Part shown: piece by piece, positions 45,707 to 49,423 of the stretch
Layout of the letters: every line of letters begins with the position of its first letter
Position numbering within the stretch: the first letter of the stretch is position 1
Origin: Myxococcaceae bacterium
GTDB lineage: Bacteria; Myxococcota; Myxococcia; Myxococcales; UBA5297
Reading direction: 5' to 3'
Assembly: GCA_017500825.1 (NCBI GenBank)
Contig: JAFVYB010000107.1
Coordinates: 1 to 49,423 of the forward strand
DNA: 49,423 nt
Notes under the pieces: model-generated
Database searches by the model: none
The model's input: the letters and a program-made list of their open reading frames with translations, nothing else
Told to the model about the DNA's origin: nothing
Program-made: the position numbers and the translations under genes

Positions 45707-46324
45707 ATGAGCACGCAACAAGAACGCGAATCCGCAGAGAAGCGCGCCGTCCTGGAGGACTTCCTGACCCACGGCCCGGCCATGCTGCACCTCGACGCGC
45801 GCCTTCCCGGCGTCCGCGTCCCCCCCTGGCTCAACGACGATCTGCAACTGCGCCTGCGCGTCTCGCCGCGCTTTGATCCGCCCGATCTCCTCGTCGACGA
45901 ATGGGGCGTTCGCCAAACGCTCAGCTTTCAAGGTCGCCGCTTCCCAGTCGCCATCCCCTGGCGCGCCATCTACGGCCTGAGCGACTCCCGCGACGAACTG
46001 CGCCTCTTTCCCCGCTCCATGCCCTTCGAACTCATCGAAGCCGTCGCCGCCACCCAGGGCCTGACGCGCGACGAGCTCGAAAAGCTGCGCGCCCTCGAAG
46101 AAGAGGCACGCGACGAGAGCGAGCTGCCGGTCATCCGATTTTCCAAGGTGCGCCCGCTGGAAGCCGATTCAGACGCGCAGCGTCCCAAGCCTCACCTGGT
46201 GTCGATCGACTTGGGCGAACCCGACGCCCAACCACCCTCCCCGGACGCGACCACCTCCAACCCGACCGCCGAAACAGACGAGGACAAAGCCCGCCGCCGC
46301 GCCCACCTGCGCGTTGTCAAGTGA
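45707..46324 (+). CDS. sspB: SspB-like ClpXP adaptor
   Basis: A 205-residue protein resembling deltaproteobacterial stringent-starvation protein B. SspB proteins deliver ssrA-tagged substrates to ClpXP. The folded part (about 15-115) has LDARLPGVRVPPWLNDDLQLRLRVSPRF, PPDLLVDEWGVRQTLSFQGRRFPVAIPWRAIYGL. After it comes an acidic, Pro-rich linker and a basic end RRRAHLRVVK, similar to the C-terminal ClpX-binding peptide of SspB. I chose the second ATG (45707), since AGGAGA lies 8 nt upstream; the ATG at 45701 would be too close. clpX is in this window. Confidence 0.85.
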   Translation: MSTQQERESAEKRAVLEDFLTHGPAMLHLDARLPGVRVPPWLNDDLQLRLRVSPRFDPPDLLVDEWGVRQTLSFQGRRFPVAIPWRAIYGLSDSRDELRLFPRSMPFELIEAVAATQGLTRDELEKLRALEEEARDESELPVIRFSKVRPLEADSDAQRPKPHLVSIDLGEPDAQPPSPDATTSNPTAETDEDKARRRAHLRVVK

Positions 46325-46340
46325 GAGCCGATCCCACCCC

Positions 46341-46829
46341 ATGCCGCGTCCCAGCTCACCCCGACCGCGCCGACTCGCCACCTGCCTCACCGCCCTTGCC
46401 CTGACCGCCTGCGGCCACCTCACCCTGCGCGACGACGCCAGCCCAACGCGCCCGGAGATTCAGACCGCAGACCTCCAAGTCCTCTCGCTCACTCCCCGCG
46501 CGGCCGAACTGCGCTTGACACTGAGCGTCAACAACCCTGGCGAGGCCATCACCGCCCAGGACGCCACGCTCGAATGGATGCTGGACGAACAGCGCTTCGC
46601 CGCCTCGCGCCACAGCCTCAATCTGCCAATTCCCGCCAGCCAAACTTCCGAACAGGCTTTTGATATTTCGCTTTCCTATTTCTCATTACCATTCATGAAT
46701 TTTTCCGGCGCGCGCCGAGAAGAATTTCAACTCATTGTTCAAGGAGAGGTCACCGTCTGCGCCCAAAACAAACAATTCACAATCCCATTCAGCGCCCGAG
46801 CACCCATTTCCCGGCCCCAGGATCGATAA
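46341..46829 (+). CDS. LEA2/WHy-domain lipoprotein
   Basis: A 162-residue lipoprotein with lipobox LTAC (Cys about 24). One WHy/LEA2-like domain follows: EIQTADLQVLSLTPRAAELRLTLSVNNPGEAITAQDATLEWMLDEQRF then SLNLPIPASQTSEQAFDISLSY. Such domains occur in envelope and stress proteins. It begins 16 bp after sspB. Base composition falls sharply within the gene: the last ~200 bp are much richer in A+T than the first part, marking the left edge of the AT-rich island. The reading frame stays intact to the stop. Confidence 0.75.
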   Translation: MPRPSSPRPRRLATCLTALALTACGHLTLRDDASPTRPEIQTADLQVLSLTPRAAELRLTLSVNNPGEAITAQDATLEWMLDEQRFAASRHSLNLPIPASQTSEQAFDISLSYFSLPFMNFSGARREEFQLIVQGEVTVCAQNKQFTIPFSARAPISRPQDR

Positions 46830-47035
46830 ATCATTATTTTTGACACACCGCCTTATTGTTTTCTTCGCGCTTTGGCGCACGGCATCATTAAAAGACGCGT
46901 TTCCACTCGGGCGCAGCGCAAAATAATGCGCTTGAGCGCGTGGCAGATTCGATTCTTGGTGCTTTGGCGCACGGCAATTTGGTTTGAACTCCAATAAGCT
47001 CGATTTTCTTTTTAGAGTTTTATCGGAACTCCGCT

Positions 47036-47161
47036 TCTTTAAAGATGTTTATATCTTTAAAAGCAATCATTTCAAGAAACCGCTCGGGAATCGCGGTCTC
47101 TCTGAAAATATTTGTATTTTTAAAAAACAATTTACTTCAACACACCGCTCGGAAAGCGCGG
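47036..47161 (+). repeat. Two tandem ~64-bp repeat units
   Basis: Unit a (47036-47096) and unit b (47097-47161) each have an AT-rich half, then CAATnnnTTCAA and end in a 17-bp core (CCGCTCGGnAAnCGCGG at 47080-47096 and 47145-47161). The core can fold as a short hairpin with a GGAAA loop. Related cores lie right of the gene at 48893-48909, 48940-48956 (inverted) and 48997-49013. Confidence 0.75.
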
Positions 47162-47172
47162 ATCGCGAGTGC
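47116..47172 (+). repeat. Left copy of a ~57-bp inverted repeat
   Basis: The reverse complement matches 48929-48986 at all but about four positions. The pair flanks the FGE-fold lipoprotein gene and its promoter. It overlaps tandem unit b. Confidence 0.85.
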
Positions 47173-47200
47173 TCCGGCCGCACTCATCTGCCCTAAAATC

Positions 47201-47236
47201 AAGAGGGGAAAAGACCCATGGTCGTTTTCCCCTCTT
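47201..47236. repeat. Strong hairpin, left flank
   Basis: Perfect 12-bp arms (47201-47212 with 47225-47236), extended inward by a 4-bp GACC/GGTC stem around CAT. A pyrimidine-rich CTCCCCTTTTTCCTT follows. Its partner at 49054-49088 has the same layout with different arm bases. It may terminate in either direction. Confidence 0.8.
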
Positions 47237-47278
47237 GGCTCCCCTTTTTCCTTCACGACTCTTCCCGCAAAAAGCATA

Positions 47279-47392
47279 CGCAGCGACAAAGACCGCAGCG
47301 CAAAACGCAAAAAACGCAAAAAACGCAGCGCACGCGGCGACAAAAAACACGCAAAGCGCAGCGACAAAGGCCGCAACACAAAGCGCACAAAA
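47279..47392 (+). repeat. Direct repeat with CGCAAAAAA filler
   Basis: CGCAGCGACAAAG begins copies at 47279 and 47357 (about 34 bp each, some 85% alike). Between them lies a run of CGCAAAAAA units. Confidence 0.65.
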
Positions 47393-47432
47393 TAAAAATC
47401 CCGCACAGCCAAACTTCAGCCATGCGGGATTT
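47391..47432 (-). terminator. Intrinsic terminator of the FGE-fold lipoprotein gene
   Basis: A perfect 10-bp stem (47423-47432 with 47396-47405) is followed on the minus strand by TTTATTTT, 23 nt after the stop. Confidence 0.88.
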
Positions 47433-47455
47433 CCTGATTTTAAAACAATAACCGA

Positions 47456-48781
47456 TTATTCAACATCCGCGACACAGCGGAACCCGACGACGTCGTTCAT
47501 CTTGCCAGGACTCAAGTTGCTGCGGTAGGAGACGGGGAGGCCCGAGGCGTAGTTGTCCCAGGAACCACCCTTGATTACATAGTAGATACTTACCGCATGC
47601 CACACAGAACTCGTCAATTCCCAAACATTCCCCGCCATATCCTGCAAGCCCAGCGGCGAATTGCCCGCGGAATACGTCCCCACAGGCGCTGTTCCAACAT
47701 AATTATTATAAGGAATGACCGTCGTTCCATCGCATGCATTGTTATGCGAATCACTCACATAGTCATTATACGTCGCGTGAACGCAATGCGTCGGCGCATC
47801 ATTGCCCCAGGGATAAGTCGTTTCCAATGCTTTCGTTCCATTATGCGTTGCCGCGTATCGCCATTCATCCTCAGTTGGCAATCGACCACCAATCCACGCG
47901 CAATACTCATTCGCACCATACCAATTCACGCAATTCATCGGATGATTCAACCATGACTCACCTCGATTATAGTTGCAAAATAAATTGGTTGAGGGCGTAC
48001 GATAATTCTCAGCTGTGCATGCGCCCGCGTCGACACATGCCTTGAATTGTTCCACCGTCGTCTCTGTCTTGGCCATGACAAAGGCGTCAACACTCACGGG
48101 ATTGACCGCGTCTGGCACCGATGAATTAAACGAACCCGCCGGGATTTTGACGCCAGCGATTTCCACAGAACCAACCACCGCGCCCATGTTCCATTCACTC
48201 ACGGCCGTCTGGCAACCATCCGTGGCAATGATCGTGCCACTTTTCGCGCCTTCTTCAGTCGTCACCGCGTATTCGGTGACATATTTTCCGTCCTTTTCAA
48301 TCTCTGCCTCAGCGACGGCAATCTCCATCAACGGCGCCACAAATTGATAATCCAGCCCGGCTTTATTGGCTGAAACAGTCAAAGAATAAACTTTTCCTTC
48401 ATAGATCAATTGATTCCCATCTGACGGAGTAATGGTCAACTCGATTTCCGGCTTGATATTATTGGCGCAAACATCATCAGCATCCGCCGCGCCAGTTTCT
48501 CCTTGCCCCCCCTGCGGGCCGGTTTCGCCCTGCGCGCCTGTCGAGCCATGGCAAATATATTGCGTTTGATCTTCCTGAATGATTCCGTCACTCAAAACGT
48601 CGATTTTGATACCACCGTTGGGGCAATTCTTATCGCCCTCGGCCAAAACCGTTGTTTGAGTCGAGGTATTTGTGCCATCGACGCCATTCACGCCGTCGAC
48701 GCCATTAGTGCCATTCTCGCCAGCACACGCGGCAAAAACTAAAGAACACGCCAACGCCATCAACATCCTGCGATTTTTCAT
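47456..48781 (-). CDS. Lipoprotein with collagen-like stretch and FGE-sulfatase-like domain
   Basis: A 441-residue surface lipoprotein. The lipobox is FAAC (Cys19). Gly-X-Y repeats follow at about 21-37 (NGVDGVNGVDG) and 79-98 (GAQGETGPQGGQGETG). A beta-rich domain (about 107-200) leads into an FGE-sulfatase fold (about 205-441) with TETTVEQFKACVDAGAC, NCVNWYGANEYCAWIGGRLPTEDEW, GLQDMAGNVWELTSSVW and VIKGGSWDNYASGLPVSYR...VGFRCV. The two catalytic cysteines that true formylglycine-generating enzymes carry just after the GGSW motif are missing, so it is probably a binding or structural protein. AGGAG precedes ATG 48781. The gene is far more AT-rich than the rest of the window and is flanked by repeats. 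Confidence 0.9.
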   Translation of the reverse strand: MKNRRMLMALACSLVFAACAGENGTNGVDGVNGVDGTNTSTQTTVLAEGDKNCPNGGIKIDVLSDGIIQEDQTQYICHGSTGAQGETGPQGGQGETGAADADDVCANNIKPEIELTITPSDGNQLIYEGKVYSLTVSANKAGLDYQFVAPLMEIAVAEAEIEKDGKYVTEYAVTTEEGAKSGTIIATDGCQTAVSEWNMGAVVGSVEIAGVKIPAGSFNSSVPDAVNPVSVDAFVMAKTETTVEQFKACVDAGACTAENYRTPSTNLFCNYNRGESWLNHPMNCVNWYGANEYCAWIGGRLPTEDEWRYAATHNGTKALETTYPWGNDAPTHCVHATYNDYVSDSHNNACDGTTVIPYNNYVGTAPVGTYSAGNSPLGLQDMAGNVWELTSSVWHAVSIYYVIKGGSWDNYASGLPVSYRSNLSPGKMNDVVGFRCVADVE

Positions 48782-48833
48782 CGAGAAACTCCTTACTGTC
48801 AGAAAAAATTGCGCCTCCAGAAAAAGCCGCGGC

Positions 48834-48862
48834 CCCCTACTGGAATTTTGCTGAAAAGTCAA
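48834..48862 (-). promoter_or_regulatory. Candidate promoter of the FGE-fold lipoprotein gene
   Basis: On the minus strand TTGACT (48862-48857), a 17-bp spacer and TAGGGG. The -35 is near consensus; the -10 is poor. It lies about 55 bp before the start codon. Confidence 0.35.
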
Positions 48863-48928
48863 TGAAATGCATCTTATCAGAACTCCGCTTTGCCGCTCAG
48901 AAAGCGCGGACTGCCTGCGCGTCCGGAC

Positions 48929-48986
48929 GCACTCACGATCCGCGCTTCCCGAGTGGTGTGTTGAAGTAAATTGTTTTTAAAAATTA
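48929..48986 (-). repeat. Right copy of the ~57-bp inverted repeat
   Basis: Near-identical reverse complement of 47116-47172. Its core (48940-48956) and the next core (48997-49013) face each other across an AT-rich loop, forming an 18-bp stem with three mismatches. Confidence 0.85.
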
Positions 48987-49053
48987 TTCCAAGAAACCAC
49001 TCAAAAAGCGCGGACTGCCTGCGCATTCGAGACCACGCCTCTGCCATAATGGT

Positions 49054-49088
49054 GCGAGCGGGAAAAACCCATGTTTTTTCCCTCTCGC
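49054..49088. repeat. Strong hairpin, right flank
   Basis: Fourteen-base arms with one mismatch (49054-49067 with 49075-49088), followed by CTCTCCCTTTTCCTT. Same layout, loop and trailing tract as the left hairpin. Confidence 0.8.
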
Positions 49089-49106
49089 GCTCTCCCTTTT
49101 CCTTTC

Positions 49107-49300
49107 CCGCCCCTCAGACGAGCGGCATTTGCTCGATTTCATTTTTGGCGTTTTTACGGTAGCTCGGATTCGGGGCGGGACAAAAGGCCACCGTCGCCCT
49201 AAGCACCTCAGATGACCGGTGATTGCCTAGCTTTGTTTTTGTTGACTTTACGTTAGGTCAAATTCGGTGCATGGGCGACGGAACGACAATCAATAAAACC
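49107..49300 (+). repeat. Degenerate 94-bp tandem duplication
   Basis: CTCAGACG at 49113 and CTCAGATG at 49207 begin two colinear segments. The first ~61 bases align without gaps at about two-thirds identity (TTTTTG, TTTACG and ATTCGG blocks conserved). Confidence 0.6.
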
Positions 49301-49423
49301 ACCGTATTGAATAGGTTTGTCGTTTTTGTCGTGTTTTTCGTCCGCCCAAGCGCCGAATCTGGCCCATTGAGACGTTCAAAATTAAATCGAGCAAATAAAA
49401 CAGGCCATTGAGGCGCTTAGGGC

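Larger units (their letters stand above)
46830..47455. other. AT-rich repeat-bearing region left of the FGE-fold gene
   Basis: About 625 bp without a credible gene. In order: a 16-bp direct repeat (46869-46884 and 46961-46976), a degenerate 17-bp core (46903-46919), module i (47020-47036), two tandem ~64-bp units (47036-47161), the strong hairpin (47201-47236), a 34-36-bp direct repeat (47279-47312 and 47357-47392), and the minus-strand terminator of the lipoprotein gene. A Lys/Arg-rich open frame over the repeats is a by-product of the CGCAAAAAA pattern. Confidence 0.7.
48782..49423. other. AT-rich repeat-bearing region right of the FGE-fold gene
   Basis: About 640 bp to the window end with no credible gene. 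It holds the lipoprotein promoter, module i (48874-48890), three 17-bp cores, the right inverted repeat (48929-48986), the right hairpin (49054-49088) and a degenerate 94-bp tandem duplication (49107-49300). A 14-bp inverted repeat with one mismatch links 49196-49209 and 49410-49423. Confidence 0.7.

Noticed and set aside
47036..47161. CRISPR array
   Set aside because: Only two tandem units, repeats are imperfect, no unique spacers of constant length and no cas genes.
47045..47528. Lys/Arg-rich and Ala/Lys-rich plus-strand frames
   Set aside because: Generated by CGCAAAAAA repeats; they run through a hairpin and into the antisense of the lipoprotein gene.
47456..48781. True formylglycine-generating enzyme / sulfatase activator
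   Set aside because: The catalytic cysteine pair after GGSW is absent and no sulfatase gene is nearby.
48929..48986. Integron attC site
   Set aside because: GTTGAAG lacks the core GTTRRRY consensus and no integrase is present.

Overview
This is a high-GC (roughly two-thirds G+C) bacterial chromosome segment packed with about 41 protein genes. I see no rRNA, tRNA, CRISPR array, transposase or integrase. The gene content points to the former Deltaproteobacteria, most likely Myxococcota or Bradymonadota. The indicators are a DUF4175 envelope protein, a SWIB-domain mini-protein, a cysteine-rich lipoprotein, a lipoprotein combining a collagen-like stretch with an FGE-like fold, a deltaproteobacterial-type SspB, and frequent TTG starts (DUF4175, MoxR, clpX, probably tilS). 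This placement is inference from families, not a database result.

Layout. 1-6 kb: thioredoxin with an unusual WCPPC site (-), then a DUF4175 membrane/coiled-coil protein and a secreted TPR metallopeptidase-like protein (+). 6-16.4 kb: a NodC/hyaluronan-synthase-like glycosyltransferase and an HtrA protease (-), a secreted protein, a solenoid repeat protein, MoxR AAA+ and an AlgE-like outer-membrane barrel (+), and an MltB-like lytic transglycosylase (-). 16.5-19.4 kb: SWIB protein, UDP-glucose dehydrogenase and a UbiA-family phosphoribosyl/prenyl transferase (+). 19.5-25.4 kb, all minus: a 2-phosphoglycerate-kinase-like P-loop protein, a helical unknown, crotonase plus 3-hydroxybutyryl-CoA dehydrogenase, two membrane proteins and a Cys-rich lipoprotein. 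25.6-30.9 kb (+): greA, psuG, mutY, an N-acetylmuramoyl-L-alanine amidase and an unknown secreted protein. 31-36.3 kb: glgC (-), then two SurA/parvulin-type foldases and two small envelope proteins (+). 36.3-44.6 kb, all minus: tilS, engB, clpX, tsf, rpsB, an OmpA-domain protein and an iron alcohol dehydrogenase. 44.8-46.8 kb (+): BtpA-family protein, sspB and a LEA2-domain lipoprotein. 46.8-49.4 kb: an AT-rich island carrying one lipoprotein gene bracketed by structured repeats.

Themes. Many genes serve the cell envelope: peptidoglycan hydrolases, periplasmic chaperones and proteases, polysaccharide synthesis and export, and lipoproteins. Others serve core information processing: ribosomal protein S2, EF-Ts, TilS, EngB, GreA, MutY. 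ClpX and its adaptor SspB lie 6 kb apart. hbd, crotonase and the alcohol dehydrogenase form a short-chain C4 acyl/alcohol set, but not in a single operon. Strong intrinsic terminators separate most minus-strand units.

The most unusual part is the AT-rich island at 46.8-49.4 kb. The lipoprotein there has the FGE fold but lacks the catalytic cysteine pair. Its gene lies between two related flanking segments that share three modules in the same order. Each flank also holds an extra ~64-bp repeat unit, placed differently and in opposite orientation. Both flanks end in a hairpin whose arms co-vary. A second AT-rich island (21.1-21.7 kb) has 18-bp tandem repeats and two minus-strand terminators. 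A 106-bp copy of the htrA 3' end, including its last codons and terminator, sits downstream of mltB.
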